From Apiospora phragmitis (lineage: Eukaryota; Ascomycota; Sordariomycetes; Amphisphaeriales; Apiosporaceae), in assembly GCA_038363925.1 (NCBI GenBank), contig JAQQWL010000007.1:496001-560000 (forward strand): a DNA stretch of 64,000 nt, given 5' to 3'. The notes beneath the pieces were generated by a model. That model was not told where the DNA came from. It made no database searches and saw nothing but the letters and a program-made list of their open reading frames with translations. Shown here piece after piece: positions 22,375 to 34,721 of this stretch (positions within the stretch are counted from its first letter, which is position 1; each line of letters begins with the position of its first letter). Position numbers and translations under genes: made by a program.

Positions 22375-25300
22375 GGTTTAAAAGGGGAGAGCAACGGCGT
22401 GGTGCAACATCATGTCAAGCAAAATCGGGGGAATGGGCCAAGGCATATCAAAGGCTCAAGAAGTTGGTCAGCGGTGGAGTCGTCGGAGCGCGCATGAATG
22501 CCTCCAACTTGGATTCCAGAGCTAACGGGAATGTTTCTCGAAGTCGACGGCGCAGGGTAGTCCCCTGGCCCTGTGATCGACTAGTTGTTTTGTTCTTCTC
22601 CCTTGCAAGTCACTATGCCCTGATGCTGGGGAAAAGATCAGGCTAAACGGGTTTGCCGATCGAATGGTAGTGGAAGCACCATGAGCCATGGCTGTATACC
22701 GAACCCGGCTAATTAATAATGGCGGTGGCCGTATGTCGGGGGTGTTCCATATTTACTGTTACTGCCGGACTGTTAGGCGTCTGGGTAAGGAATACGTACA
22801 GGTGACGGGATTTCCGCCAGCCTAACTGACCGGATCCACAAGGCCATGATAGCCTATGAGGGATGAAGTCGGGAGAGGGTGTCGTGTAAGAATAGGCAGA
22901 TGACAGCATAAGGATGGGGTCGGTTGGGCTCGCGACCTGAAACGCTAGCAATCTAACTAAAACGGCGGAGATTCACAAAGGGGCCAACCCGGTCGACGCA
23001 GAGGCGCATTAATGAGCAAGAAGCAACTAGTCTCGGCGCTAAACAGCCCAACGGACATTTTGCCCATCCCATACTGGTCATAGTCTATATCTGGTTGCCA
23101 TGTCCGCGACTGCTTGCCTTGCCTTCTCTCCCGTTTCTCCTGCAATGTTCGCTGAAACAGCCAGCTGCCACAACCGGGCGTCGCTGTTCTAGAACGAATG
23201 AACAAGCCATTTGGCATGCAAATTGATCCTATCGGTGAGCTGGATAATTAATTATAGCAGTGTGATTTAATTACTTACTCGTGAGGGAGCCTGAATTGCC
23301 CCTGTGATATTCATCGTCCAATCGACACGCTAACCTATCTGCTAATTATATAAGTATAGTATATTACAAGGAGAAATGAACCCAGCCAAGTTTTAGCTCG
23401 TTGTGGCTATACATAGAAGCACAAAAAAAGGTCGGAATCTGGGGTAGTCAGTTCAGTCATCAGGACGAAGAAGATCGCGAATTAATATTATTTCCTGGGA
23501 TACAGCCACCAGTTCATGACAAGGCGTTCGAATTGAAGCATGCCACTGAATTCCCTTCAGCTGCGTCGTCAGTGACTACGAAATCACTTTTGAACACTGG
23601 CTGGGTCTTGTTCATTTGCTGATAACTACCATCAAGCCACCGTGAGACAAGGACCGATGCCCGTATAGGCAAGAGAAGCGAAGCAAATAAAGGCTTATCT
23701 AAGCGCAGGATGATGAATTAATATAGCTAGCTTCCTTGGGCTGTGCATGTAGGGCTGACGGAATATATCTCTAGCTGTGTCAGGTGCTATCAGGCAGATC
23801 GGCAGCGATCTACAGACACAGCCAGACCTCGAATCCTAAGCTTTCTCTGTCGGCGGCCACTATGGCTTGTAGTGTCGATCGATCGCTCGATTCGTATCCG
23901 GCCAGTGATTCGTTCCCTCCTTTCCCCGGATAATATGCCTCTCTTAAGACGCGTCCTCTAGGGCTTACCTCCGCATTTTTGCGTACCTACAGGATACACC
24001 CTTGAATCTTGTTCTTGCGCGTGATCATCGTCCTAGGCTGGAATGCAACCGAGTCTCTGTGGCGGCAGCGAAGAGGAAGCTAGAGTCATCCGGACCGAAT
24101 TAGAGACGCCGCTGGCTGCCATTGCTCAACGCGAGACAGGCTTCGGTTCCGAATCTCTGAGAGGCAACTGTCGATCTTGCCACGCAGTCGGATTTGTGTC
24201 CCGGGCTACAACCATGGCGGTTAATGAGAAGTAAGATGGTATCACAACTCATTGTTAACGATTTGGCTCGTCCAACGATGATGAAAACGGTCAGTATCAT
24301 GACGATGCCTGCTGGATATTGTTGCTAAAATGTACACGCCTGTTGCAGACCAAGACACAAGAAGGAGCCTTCAAGTGCCGATCTGGCATCCAACAAACCC
24401 ACACAGCCTCTCAAATCCCATTGAATAGTATTGGTGACATCAGTAGCACAGACGCAGTTATCTAGCTCTGTCGAGGTTATGTGACTCTGGAGATACTCAA
24501 CTACCATGTTGGCAGTTATTGTTGGCATGAGCTTGTTTCAAGCAAAGAGACCAAAAACCCAGCTCGGTAGACGCAGCCCAGTAAGCCGAGGCGTACCGAC
24601 CAAATATATGACATATGTGCAAGGGTGGACCACGGAACCCTTTACCGGCCGTATGGAACCGGCTCGATCTCGATGCCCTTCTCGGGGCTTTTCCATGTCG
24701 GGCCGGCATCTTCGGGATGCCGTTCGAAATGTTCAATTGTTAGGATGTCAGGGCTTTCTATAGCCAAGTAGCCATATGATGAGCCCATTTGTCCGGATGG
24801 ATGCGTGCCCCTTTCAACTACTGGTTAACTCTGATTTGCGATGAGATATCAGATTGGTCTGTTCAAGCGCGAGCATTGACTCCTAAAATCAAGGAGTAAG
24901 AGATATCATCGCTCCGGAACTGTCACCCAATATGGAGCACACGACGACGCAAAGGTGATTGCTGCAGAGGACTGAGTATGAATTAATATACACTCAAACA
25001 TTTCGGTCTTTAGTTCCATCCGCTTCAAATATTGGTTTCTGTATCCTATACCTTAAACTGCCTCTGTACGGGGGGAGTGGTGTTGAGTTTCTAAGCCAGC
25101 CACATCGGCTAGTAGCAAAAAGGCACCATGGGCACGGCTCAGGAGACACGCTCATCTTCCTTACGCGGACGTCGGCAACCGTCCATACAACCATTGCATT
25201 GAAGCACGCCGGAGATGGTCCAGGCTCTTGGGCTGACGCTGTACTGTTTGGGTTTGTTTCAACAGCACATTGACCCTAATTATAGAACCCCGACTACACA

Positions 25301-26031
25301 AAGTGATGGGGCTTGAGCAGTATCCATGGGACATCACTGGAGACTTACTCTCAAGATATGCACATGTTGGATAACTGTCTCGAATCCAGCATACGTATTG
25401 GCGCCTTGTTCACCGAGTTTCTGGGCAACCTGCTGTCAGAATCTCGGGACTTTCAAAGGCCACGCGAGCTCTCCCTAAACACGACCCGGCAATCGCCGGG
25501 AACGGCACGGTTGGCACCTCGGCGAATCTCGACTTGCTGCCGTACTGCGATGCCATTTTCACCGAGTAACACAATATCATTCTGCTCTGCCGTACCAAGC
25601 AAGCAGAAGTAGCTATCTCTATAAGTACAAGGGACAATGGGAAGTACAAAGGGACAATGGGATGACCACCCAGTAAGCATTGAGAGAGGGGTTCATAAGC
25701 CAAAACAGAGTGTTCCTCTTCTAACCGTCACTGGATCCGATGGCTCAGTGGTTGCTGCGGCGTTTACCTATTCCCAGCGTAAAAGGCAGCGGTTAGAAAA
25801 AAAATGCTCGAGGCTCGTGTTTCTGGGGTGTGATTTTCGTACGGTTCGATCCTGAGACAGGACTAGACCTTAGCTTTTTTCGTTTTATTTTTCCCCCTTC
25901 CCTTTCGTGGTTTCCATTATCCTTCTGCCCCCAATTTCTTTCTATCTCTTTTTATTTCGTTTGACGAGTATGTTCCGTGGTGGCTGCAACGCCATGGGCG
26001 GCAGCGTCGACCTCAAACCGCGCAGCAGATA
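22371..26031. other. Long intergenic stretch without recognisable genes
   Basis: About 3.7 kb of ordinary base composition with only short, unsupported frames. I found no splice-consistent coding, tRNA fold or transposon ends. A sequence near 25739-25852 has D-arm-like and T-arm-like words but no pairing stems. A short tandem duplication (AAGGGACAATGGGA-like) occurs at 25629-25660. It may contain diverged repeats or lineage-specific genes that cannot be recognised by eye. Confidence 0.5.
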
Positions 26032-26078
26032 AGCACCCTAACCACTTCGCCGTCCTACCACATAAGCAGCCACCCAAA
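26032..26078 (+). repeat. Left terminal inverted repeat of the Fot1-like element
   Basis: Pairs with 27909-27955, with three mismatches, two of them C/T transitions. Preceded by TA at 26030-26031. Confidence 0.88.
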
Positions 26079-26195
26079 TTGACTACCGATAAGCGAAGCC
26101 CCCTGACCCCCTTTTCGCATATAAGTCAGCATCCAACCCCCTCATCAAAAATCGGAGGATACTGCCAGAATCGTCACTTCTCGTGCTTTTTAGCC

Positions 26196-27831
26196 ATGCC
26201 CATCCCAACCCCCGAATCCGCCATTCAGCGTGCCATTTTGGCCGTACAAGCTAGCGAGTCAGAACGTGCAGCCTCTAAGAGATTCAAGGTACCCCGAGCC
26301 ACCTTACGGGACAGAATTAGGGGCAGACCGACCCGGACCGAGTCCAAGGAGTCCGTCAGGACCCTCTCTTCCGCCCAGGAGGAATATCTCAAGACCTGGG
26401 CTATCCGACAGGCGCAGCTAGGCCTTGCCCCCAAGCACAATGTGTTCCGGCTATTCGTCGCCCGGCTACTCAAGACGGACCAGCCCGCCCTGCCCCTTGG
26501 AATCCACTGGGTGAGGAGGTTCATCGCCCGTCACCCCAAGCTGAAGACCATACTAGCGACGACGATGGACTTCCGACGCGTCCACTGCACATCCGAAGAG
26601 AATATCCAGCTTCTTTTCTCTACTTTAGGGCAGGATTTCATCAAGGATATTCCCGCCCGATTCATCCACAATGTGGATGAGATTAGCAGCACTATGGGCC
26701 TAGGTAACAATCACCATGTGATTGGCCCGGCCGAATTGGCTAGGATCTTTATCCAGGATACCGCCCATCGCGAGTGGGCGACTGCTGTAGAGTCCATAAG
26801 TGCAGATGGTATTACTCTTCCCCCTTTAATTATCTTTAAGGGTGCTAGGTACAGCAGCAGTAGTTTCCAAACCGCGGCGACGATTTCTACGACCTATATA
26901 TGGATCTTCAGGACTAGCTTTTCGCCTGTTCACTTAAAGGATAAACTAATAACGAGCTAGCGATAGTATAGCTACGGAATATCTACCTGCCACGGACGAA
27001 ACCGGAGGACCCGGAGCAGTAGCGGCTACTTATCCTAGACGGCCACGGTAGTCACATACAGGAGTACTTTATAACTAATAAAGTCTAATTAATATATTTA
27101 CCGGCATATACTTCCTATATACTACAACCCTTAAATCTAAGTCCCTTCTCGGTCTTAAAACGGAAAGTCCGGGATACTCTAATACTCCGCTATCAATTAA
27201 CGTTCAATATGAACGCAGCAAGGCTAACTTTATTTAGGCATAGCACCGGGCCCGAGGGTCAGCTTTTAAGCCTAGGGTGATAGCTAGCGGGTGGCGGGCT
27301 ACCGGGATCTACCCACGAGACATCTCTAAGCCCCTGAACTCCCGGCTACGCAGATACGAGCAGGGCCGCGGCCAAGAAGTGGTCCCTTCAGGCCCCAGAC
27401 AACTTAACGACCAGCAGACACCTATCCGGGAAGCGCCTACACCTACCAGCTCCCGGCACACACGTCAGATCGAAGCCCTAGCCCGTAATGGGGATGTTCA
27501 GCTTGATGGAACCCATAGGAGGCTGCTGTTCCGTAAGCTCGGAAAGGGGCTTAACTCTTTGAACGCCCAGTTGGCTGGATTGGAGCAAGAGAGGGACCGT
27601 TTACAGGCTGAGCTAGATAAAGCACGTAAGCCCAAGACCCGTCGGGCAGTCAAAGACCCTAACCGGGCCTTTGTTACGATGCAGGATGTGATGGCAGTCA
27701 AGGATGGAATAACAGGCCAGCAGCATGACCCCCAGGATGAATCAGGGGAAGATGAGATGATCCAGGCTATTAGCTCTGACTCCGAAAGTGATTCTAATAT
27801 TGCCAGTTGTATTGAGGTGGAAATCCGATAA
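26196..27831 (+). pseudogene. Fot1/pogo DDE transposase, broken
   Basis: The ATG at 26196 opens a helix-turn-helix region (SERAASKRFKVPRATLRDR) followed by a CENP-B-like second DNA-binding part (HWVRRFIARHPKL). The catalytic domain shows the first Asp in IHNVDE and, after degradation, the second in LLILDGHGSH and the third in LQPLDLSPF. Between 26,870 and 27,270 there are several TAG/TAA stops and at least one frame change, many at positions where tryptophan or glutamine is expected. The C-terminal part (27277-27831) is again one open frame, with WRATGIYPRD and a coiled coil (LEQERDRLQAELDK). It cannot make an active transposase as it stands. Confidence 0.82.
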
Positions 27832-27908
27832 GATTATATTTTTCCGGTTTTTTTTTCAAATAGTTATTGGCAAAATAAACTTGGGTTACGATATGGTCTG
27901 GTGTTGAG

Positions 27909-27955
27909 TTTGGGTGGCTACTTATGTGGTAGGACGGCTAAGTGGTTAGGGTACT
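27909..27955 (-). repeat. Right terminal inverted repeat of the Fot1-like element
   Basis: Reverse complement of the left end and followed by the TA duplication at 27956-27957. Confidence 0.88.
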
Positions 27956-28861
27956 TACTACATTTCGATCCAGAGGGCATTCCGCCACATACAACAAGCC
28001 GTCCATTTAATTCGCGGCTCAGTCGTGATGCTGCATGACAGCGTCGACTTCGAGGATCGCATCCGCTAGGCCAGCCGAACTGTCGAGGGCATCGTAGAGC
28101 AGATTACAGGCGAGCCCAGTGGTCGACTGAGTTATTACAAGGCAGCCCGACGCAGCATATTTTATGACAAAATACTTAGACGATACGGCAGAAACCAGAA
28201 CGGATGAGTTGTAGTAGGAACAGAGGGAAGATACGGGTATCCCCTGTCGGTTGTTCTTTCAGAGGCCGGCCGCTGCCATTGCGTTCTCTGATGCACAGGA
28301 AATGGCCAAGATTTCGGCTCAGTACTAGAGTTCACGACGTACTGAGAATGATTATGAAATTAATGAGCTCAGCCTAGCTGAAAAAATAAAATAAACGGTT
28401 TGATGCGAACCTTGAAGGCGCACAGAGAAGAGGTCAAGATTTGGAAATGTAGATGATATGGTGTTGATGTACCTGGAATCTGCATATGCATGTATCGGTG
28501 CCTACCCCACCAAAAAGGTACCTCGAGAATTGGTAGCTTCTGCGTTAGGGACTCGGGAGAGCTGCCCGCAAATGCCCTCCATTGTTAATCCCCTCCAAAA
28601 CCGGCCGAGCTTTTGAGAGCATTGTTGTGCCAAACCATTTGCGACAGGCAGCAGGAACGCTACCATTATTAGACGAGCCTGAGACGAGAAGCTCATAGCA
28701 GCAACACACGACACCCACCCACTGTCGAATTGATTACCGGCTACATTCCATCCCTAGATACCACGCCCAACCGAGGAATTCCTGCCACGACCGCCGCTTC
28801 CCCCCCCCCCCCAACCCACCTACCCAGAATCTCGCATCCTTACGAAAGCCAGCGAAAAGCC
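27956..28861. other. Intergenic and promoter of N-myristoyltransferase
   Basis: No gene seen. The last part holds a run of C (28799-28811) and a CT/CA-rich leader directly before the ATG of the downstream gene. Confidence 0.55.
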
Positions 28862-30580
28862 ATGGCGGAAGAATCCAAACTCGTCCCGAACGCCGAGGAG
28901 GAAATGAAGGGCAAGGACAGGGCACCCGCCACGGTCGAGTCCGACGACGAAGATGTAGAAGAAATCACCACCACCTCCTCAGCGACGACGGGCGGCGCCA
29001 GCAGCAGCAGCAAGAAGAAGAAGAAGTCCAAGAAGACGAAGCTCAAGGAGGTCCTGACCGGCAAGTCGTCCTCGACCACCGCGACGGAGCAGGACCAGGA
29101 CGCCAAGCTGCAGAAGGCCCTCGGGGGGCTGGGCCCGGAGCAGATCGCCCAGCTCATGGAGCTGAACCCGGCCCTGGCCGCCGAGATGGGCGGCGGCGCC
29201 CAGGGGCCCGCCCAGCTGACCGACGCGCTCAAGCGCCTGCAGCTGTCTGATGTCATGACGGGCCTGGCCGCGAGCGGTAAGAACGCCAAGGACATGGGCG
29301 CCTACAAGTTCTGGTCCACCCAGCCCGTGCCCAAGTTCGGCGAGAACACGACGGATAAGGAGCGCATCGAGGAGGGGCCCATCAAGGCCGACCAGACGGT
29401 CGACCAGGTCTCGCGCGAGCCCCCGCCCCTGGTCGCCGGCTTCGAGTGGTGCACCGTCGAGCTCGAGAAGCCCGAGGAGCTCAAGGAGGTCCAGGAGCTG
29501 CTCTACGGCCACTACGTCGAGGACGACGAGGCCATGTTCCGCTTCAACTACTCCATCAGCATCCTGCAGTGGGCTATGATGCCGCCCGGCTGGAAGAAGG
29601 ACTGGCACGTCGGCGTGCGCGCCACCCAGTCCCGCAAGCTCGTCGGCTTCATCTCGGCCATCCCGCTGCAGCTGCGCATCCACGACCGCGTCATCGCCGC
29701 CTCCGAGGTCAACTTCCTCTGCATCCACAAGAAGCTGCGCTCCAAGCGGCTCGCGCCCGTGCTCATCAAGGAGGTCACGCGCCGCTGCAACCTCGCAGGC
29801 GTCTGGCAGGCCATCTACACGGGCGGCATCGTGCTGCCCACGCCCGTCAGCACCTGCCGCTACTACCACCGCGCCGTCGACTGGCAGAAGCTGTGGGAGG
29901 TCGGCTTCAGCCCCCTGCCCGCGGGGAGCAAGCCGCAGTACCAGGTCCGCAAGTACGCCCTGCCCGACAAGACGGCCGTCAAGGGCCTGCGCGAGATGCA
30001 GGAGGGCGACATCGATGCCGTCCACAGCCTGCTGACGCGCTACCTCAAGCGCTACGAGCTCGTCGCCGACTTCACCAAGGAGGACATCACGCACTGGCTC
30101 GTGCACGCCAAGAAGGTGGACCAGCTGGCCGAGCAGGTCGTCTGGTCGTACGTGGTCGAGGACGAGCACAAGAACATCACCGACTTCATCTCCTTCTACT
30201 GCCTCGACTCGTCCGTCATCGGCAGCGAGACCAAGCACAAGAACGTCCGGGCCGCCTACCTGTTCTACTACGCCACCGAGGCCGGGCTGGACGACAAGGA
30301 CCCCAAACAAAAGGTCAGCCGCGACGCGCTCAAGAAGCGGCTCAACGAGCTCATGGCCGACGCCCTCGTGCTGTCGCGCCGGTACAAGTTCGACGTCTTC
30401 AACGCCCTCTCCCTCATGGACAACGGCCTCTTCCTCGAGGAGCAGAAGTTCGGCCCCGGCGACGGCCAGCTGCACTACTACCTCTTCAACTACCGCGCCA
30501 ACGCCATCGCCGGCGGCGTCGACAAGCGGAACCGGCTCGACACGGAGCACTTGAGCGGGATTGGATTCACGATGCTCTAA
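28862..30580 (+). CDS. NMT1: Glycylpeptide N-tetradecanoyltransferase (N-myristoyltransferase)
   Basis: An intronless gene of 572 residues. It transfers myristate from myristoyl-CoA to N-terminal glycine of proteins such as Arf GTPases and G-alpha subunits, in the cytosol and on ribosomes. The ATG at 28862 (MAEESK) is preferred, because the upstream extension of the open frame has no ATG. The first 100 residues are acidic/lysine-rich and disordered, including a [14 protein letters not shown] tract that resembles the ribosome-targeting region. The two family signatures are present: [20 protein letters not shown] and [29 protein letters not shown] marks the start of the catalytic fold. The C-terminus GIGFTML supplies the terminal carboxylate used as catalytic base in this family. 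GC-rich codon use suggests high expression. Essential in fungi studied. Confidence 0.97.
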   Translation: MAEESKLVPNAEEEMKGKDRAPATVESDDEDVEEITTTSSATTGGASSSSKKKKKSKKTKLKEVLTGKSSSTTATEQDQDAKLQKALGGLGPEQIAQLMELNPALAAEMGGGAQGPAQLTDALKRLQLSDVMTGLAASGKNAKDMGAYKFWSTQPVPKFGENTTDKERIEEGPIKADQTVDQVSREPPPLVAGFEWCTVELEKPEELKEVQELLYGHYVEDDEAMFRFNYSISILQWAMMPPGWKKDWHVGVRATQSRKLVGFISAIPLQLRIHDRVIAASEVNFLCIHKKLRSKRLAPVLIKEVTRRCNLAGVWQAIYTGGIVLPTPVSTCRYYHRAVDWQKLWEVGFSPLPAGSKPQYQVRKYALPDKTAVKGLREMQEGDIDAVHSLLTRYLKRYELVADFTKEDITHWLVHAKKVDQLAEQVVWSYVVEDEHKNITDFISFYCLDSSVIGSETKHKNVRAAYLFYYATEAGLDDKDPKQKVSRDALKKRLNELMADALVLSRRYKFDVFNALSLMDNGLFLEEQKFGPGDGQLHYYLFNYRANAIAGGVDKRNRLDTEHLSGIGFTML

Positions 30581-31129
30581 AAAAACAGGAACCACGACAG
30601 ACAGACAGACACAACAAGGGAGAGGGGTAAAAGAGAATATAACTGCATGGCGGCGTGGCGGGCGGATCTCTGGTTTTGGGTTTGGAGAGGTGCACCGAGC
30701 CTAGCATTCCTGGTAATTTAGCTAATAGAGGATCTATTGAATATCATACGGGCCTTTCTGTTACGAGATGCTGTTCTCAGTCCTGTCTTATTCAATATGT
30801 GAAGGAAGTGTTTCACTGGTAGACATCTTTGCCCGCTTCATGTACGTATGATATACGTTCTTGTCAATATTTGGAGGGAGCAGGTTCGCATACGTCGATA
30901 GATCCTTACCGGATCCGAAGAATGTACGATGTCTAGCTTGCAATAGTTATCTCCGGGAGCCAGCCCTCTTTCGTTCGAAGTCCCCCGATATGGCAGAATC
31001 GTCTGCTGCCTGAGAGGACCTGTCGTTTCCGCGGATAGTCGACGATTGGTCCAAGGTGAATTCATAACGGGGACAAGCTGTGTTCCTGGAAGGCCACTTG
31101 TACACGTCCGTCAGGATGGCGTCCAACTT
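30581..31129. other. 3' flank of NMT, no gene seen
   Basis: Ordinary downstream sequence with a short GACAGACAGACA repeat at about 30597-30610. No recognisable gene. Confidence 0.55.
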
Positions 31130-31470
31130 ACAGTGTTACGCCACTTGCTTGTTCAAAATCCGTCGCCTGTCATCCTGTGGCCTCACCGACCCAGCGTGTG
31201 ACGTAGCGTCCAACTGCGTTAAACGACGCCGGCTCCAGGTGATCTAACGAAATTACGTCGAGGATCCTGAGGTTCGGTGGCAGCTGTAATCGGTATGTTG
31301 ATCGCCCGATCCGTTCCGTGATTTCGAATAGTCCAGTGTATATTGCTGGCCGAGTTTCCTTCCAATAACGGCAGCTTTTGGAATGGTGTATCCCTTATGT
31401 AGTCTCAGCAACACTTCTGTTTCCTACATTGAAGAACATTAGCAAATGCTTGCGGTCGTAGTAAGCCTTC
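31130..31470 (-). pseudogene. Ty3/gypsy integrase C-terminal relic
   Basis: Minus-strand translation gives YYDRKHLLMFFNVGNRS, a stop, then TRPAIYTGLFEITERIGRS and YRLQLPPNLRILDVISLDHL, ending in EPASF. This is the C-terminal barrel of gypsy integrases, where the GPF.I..RIG and DV.HV.HLEP words are conserved. It is a fragment of about 110 residues with at least one stop, no LTRs and no neighbouring RT. Unlike the element at 3102-11130 it is not AT-rich, so it escaped RIP or is a very old or short fragment. Confidence 0.7.
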
Positions 31471-32325
31471 CACAACGAGCGTAACCGATGTGTACTATCG
31501 TATTGTTTGGAGTTTCCTGGACGCCGCCAAGGACAATATTGGCGACAATGAATACCGGAGATGTATCTTACAGACTTTCGTCAGCTGTTGTGGGGTGCCG
31601 CTTCCACTTGGTAACGGCGTGACAGTTACTCGCGCGTCAAAGAGGCCCGACAGTGCTAATGAACGAACTATTGTGCTCCAATTGTGGCATGACTAACGCG
31701 ACATCCGGTCATGAATCGAACATTGAAGGGTTACTGGTTCTACGCCGATCAAGCGACCAGAATCGCACAGCAGTAGCAGCTCGTCTTTCTTGGAGAATCC
31801 AATACCGGATTCCTCCCAATTGTCCCAATCCATACCTGTGATGGAGGATAATCGGGATGAACTGGCGGCCCAAGGCCATGGACCACGAGTGAACCTGCCA
31901 CAAAGGGGCAACCCCGACGGGCCTCACGATAGCAACCGCAATGGAGCAGGAGGACAGAATCCCAACGACCGACAGGACCCAATCGTCAACGCTGAACAGT
32001 TTGCCCGAGCATTCGCTAACCTGTCAAAGGACCAATGTAAAATCTGGTGGGAGCGGCGCTTTCGCCATGTAGGGAATATTGATGGTATAGAACTATGTAG
32101 TAAATACAACAGACAGACCCTTTGAACGAACCAAACATGAATCTCGCTATGCGCCCACACCTTTGTGTGGCCCTCCGTCGGGCCGCAAAGAAAACGCCAT
32201 AGGCCCTGTCCACTATCTCTCCATCTCAAATATTTTGCGCGTACACACACAGACACACAGCCGTAGGATGTTGTATATAAAGCTCTGGCTGACTGAATCT
32301 CCGTCGCTCATCGCCCTCGCTGCTT
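31471..32325. other. Unresolved stretch with one short open frame
   Basis: Contains an open frame at 31790-32125 (plus) of 111 codons, rich in Asn/Gln/Pro and ending in LCSKYNRQTL. It has no recognisable domain, and it follows a retroelement relic, so it may be a gag remnant or chance. The remainder is the 3' flank of SWC3. I do not call a gene. Confidence 0.35.
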
Positions 32326-34721
32326 CTAGCTCACACTGGCGATGAAGCTTTGATACTGCTCCTCCTCTCCCATCACCCTACCAACAGCCTGATGCGGCAA
32401 CTTGGCGCCGCCTTTGCTAGCCCACAATACTTCAGTCTGCGGTTGCTGCTGCTGTTGTTGTTGTACATGCCGAATCTGTTGATCAGGCTTGGGCGTCTCG
32501 GACCGTTCGTCGACTTGATCCTCGTGCCTGGGCAAGCGCATGGCCAGCAGGATGTATTCCGCTCTCGTCATGTTACTCATGACATCGTCCATGTAGCGCT
32601 TCACCTCGTCCTGCGGCGCAACGACTCTCGCCAAGTTCTCCAGGTGCTTCCCAGTCCCGGAGTTCGCTTGCAGGCGAATCGTGATGGGCTGGTAGTAATC
32701 GAGGGCAGGGTCTCCACCATATTCCGACTTGCTACCTTTGCGCACCAAGAGGAACGACGCGAGCACCTGAGAGCCACCAGCCTGGTACTCGAGGATGCTG
32801 AATTTCGGGAACAGGTATCGGTCACCTGTGCCGCCGACGAATTCGAATACAATGCCCGATATGTCAGGCTTAAGATTCGGTGGCGGCCCTTTTGAGTGCA
32901 GTGCCTGTTGCGAGTTGCCGGTGGGCGTCTGCGGCGTCGAGGAAACCGAAGTCTTTCGCCCAGATAGGCTACTCGGCGCTGATTCTGCTGTTTGTGGCCT
33001 TGCAGTACTAGCACTCGATGGTGACTGTGCAGGTAGCGCGAGTTGTGGTTTCGGTGCGTCTTTTGGCACAAGATCCTTCAACTTGTCCAACACAGCCTTC
33101 AAATCCGTTGTGTCGTTGAACTTGGTCTTCTTTTCAGCCACTCTCTTGACCATGCTTTTCAGTGGCGCATCATCTAATGCCTTCCTCACTAGCAGGATTA
33201 CTAGAGCGTCGCTGCCTTGGGGCGGTATGAGATCAGCTCCCTTTTGGTTCGGGTTCGATGAAAGAACAATATCCAAAATTGCATTCACTTCGTCGGCGAA
33301 ATATTGGACAGTACGGCTATCAACGATTAATCGATCTGCCGAGGGACCCTGTTGACCTCCCCTTTTCTTATAGTCGGCGGTTATTTGATCGATGATTCTC
33401 TGGAAATGTGCAAGCTCATGAGCAGCAGCATCTCCTACGGCAACTCGTTTCATCAAATCCCTAAGATGAGGATCCTCCGAGGCCTTTTCGGCCAGCGTGA
33501 CTATGATGGGATCGGCGCCGCCCGGAGCCGGAGTTGCGGGTTTCGCGCCAGTTGTAGGGGGCTTTGCAGCTGCAACGCCTATTGGCGTCCGAGCACCTGG
33601 AGGCCCCGTGGTAGCTGCGCCTGGGGCGACAATGGGTGAGTGGAGAGGTCTCGGGTGAGACAATCCTGGCTGTCCCGACGCATGGGCGGGAGAACGTAAT
33701 GGCTGGTTCAAGTTTGGTGCTGCCACCGAGGGAGATCGCAGAGGTGGCTGGCCCATTGAAGCGGATGGTGCTGATGGGGGCGGCGCAGCCCCTGGAGCTG
33801 CGAGTACCGACTCTAGCCCACGCGGCGAGGCTGGTGAGGGGCCATTCGTGAGATACGGATTCATCGCCACACCCGAAACAGGAGGAGCAGGACGCTGTGC
33901 ATTGGGTGGCGGAGCTTGAGACGGTGTAGGTGGCCGCACTTGCGCATTCGGTTGCGCCGGTGGTAGTGGAGACTGTTGCGCTAGAGCTTGCCCGTTGGCG
34001 GCCGCAGCTTGTGTGGACGGTCTCGCAAGCGCTTGCAAAGGAGACGCAGGAACGGCTGCTGCGGGCGTGGACGGCGTGGCGGGAGTAGCAGGTTTCGGCG
34101 GTGGTGGCATCACTCCGTTCGGCGGCCCGTACTGCATTATAGGACGAAAGGTCGAGTTTGTCGTGGGTGCCGCAGGAGGCTTCGAATCTTTGATCGCGAA
34201 CATGGTAGCCTCGATGACGTGCGGCTCTACCGTGATCGTGACGGTACCAATCTTGGTCATGCTATCCTTTGCAGGATTGTTGGGCTCTTCTTTTACCACT
34301 CCCTTCCTCTTTATCGGCTTCGTCCAGTACTTCTCGAATATGCCCTCGTGAATCCATTTCTGGCGTGATCGTGTGAGTGACTCGGCAAGAACGCCACTGC
34401 AGCAAAATAGATCGTTAGCTTATCCAAACTCTGGGCATTGTGCTCGTTCATGACGCGAACAAGTCAGGCTTACCTTTCTTGGACCGATTGATAGGACTTA
34501 TTCGACAAATCGTCTGCCTGCGCCTTCTCGACTGTGGGCAGTGAGTTGCCCGTCTGAACCGACTTGGGCAATGGGACCTCCTCGACTATCGGTTCGGGTA
34601 CAGGCGTGGGAGGAGCTGGCGTAGGCGTGACCGACTTCTCGGGGGGCGTCGCTGTTCGTTTCTTGGCGAGGTGCTCGACGCGAGCAGCAGCCCGAGGGGG
34701 CATTTTCCGCTTTCTATCCAT
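32326..34721 (-). CDS. SWC3: SWR1 chromatin-remodelling complex subunit Swc3
   Basis: Two exons (34474-34721 and 32326-34396) with a 77-bp intron (GTAAGC..CTGCAG, CTAAC branch) encode 772 residues. The start MDRKRKMPPRAAARVEH is chosen over an upstream Met because family members begin with a basic KRK..ARAAAR segment. The conserved Swc3 block runs across the splice: LPTVEKAQADDLSNKSYQSV, then SGVLAESLTRSRQKW, GIFEKYWTKP, and TVTITVEPHVIEATMFAIKD. It is followed by a long Pro/Ala-rich disordered region and a helical C-terminal half (GDAAAHELAHFQRIIDQI, VEFVGGTGDRYLFPK-like). A CAG-encoded run of eight glutamines lies near the C-terminus. SWR1 exchanges H2A for H2A.Z in nucleosomes. Confidence 0.9.

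Larger units (their letters stand above)
26032..27955 (+). mobile_element. Fot1/pogo-type DNA transposon, degenerate, with TIRs and TA duplication
   Basis: Ends are inverted repeats of about 47 bp with three mismatches. The left starts AGCACCCTAACCACTT and the right, reversed, starts AGTACCCTAACCACTT. Each end is flanked by TA, as expected of Tc1/mariner-superfamily insertion. The length, 1,924 bp, is typical for Fot1-like elements. It encodes one transposase on the plus strand, broken by stops in the central part. It lies between the gene-poor stretch and the core-gene segment. Confidence 0.88.

Noticed and set aside
25739..25852. Possible tRNA (GGCTCAGTGGTT and GGTTCGATCC words)
   Set aside because: The T-arm stem does not pair (TACGG against CTGAG), the words are too far apart, and no acceptor stem is found.
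28979..30595. 538-codon minus-strand frame
   Set aside because: It lies wholly antisense to NMT and arises from the strong GC bias at third codon positions. The composition is Val/Leu/Ala/Gly without a domain.
29446..30630. 394-codon plus-strand frame rich in Arg/Ala/Pro
   Set aside because: Frame-shifted shadow of NMT with typical high-GC composition. The NMT signatures are in the other frame.
31790..32125. 111-codon plus-strand frame after the integrase relic
   Set aside because: No domain, no paralogue and no splice context. It may be a retroelement gag remnant or chance, so it is left as a note only.
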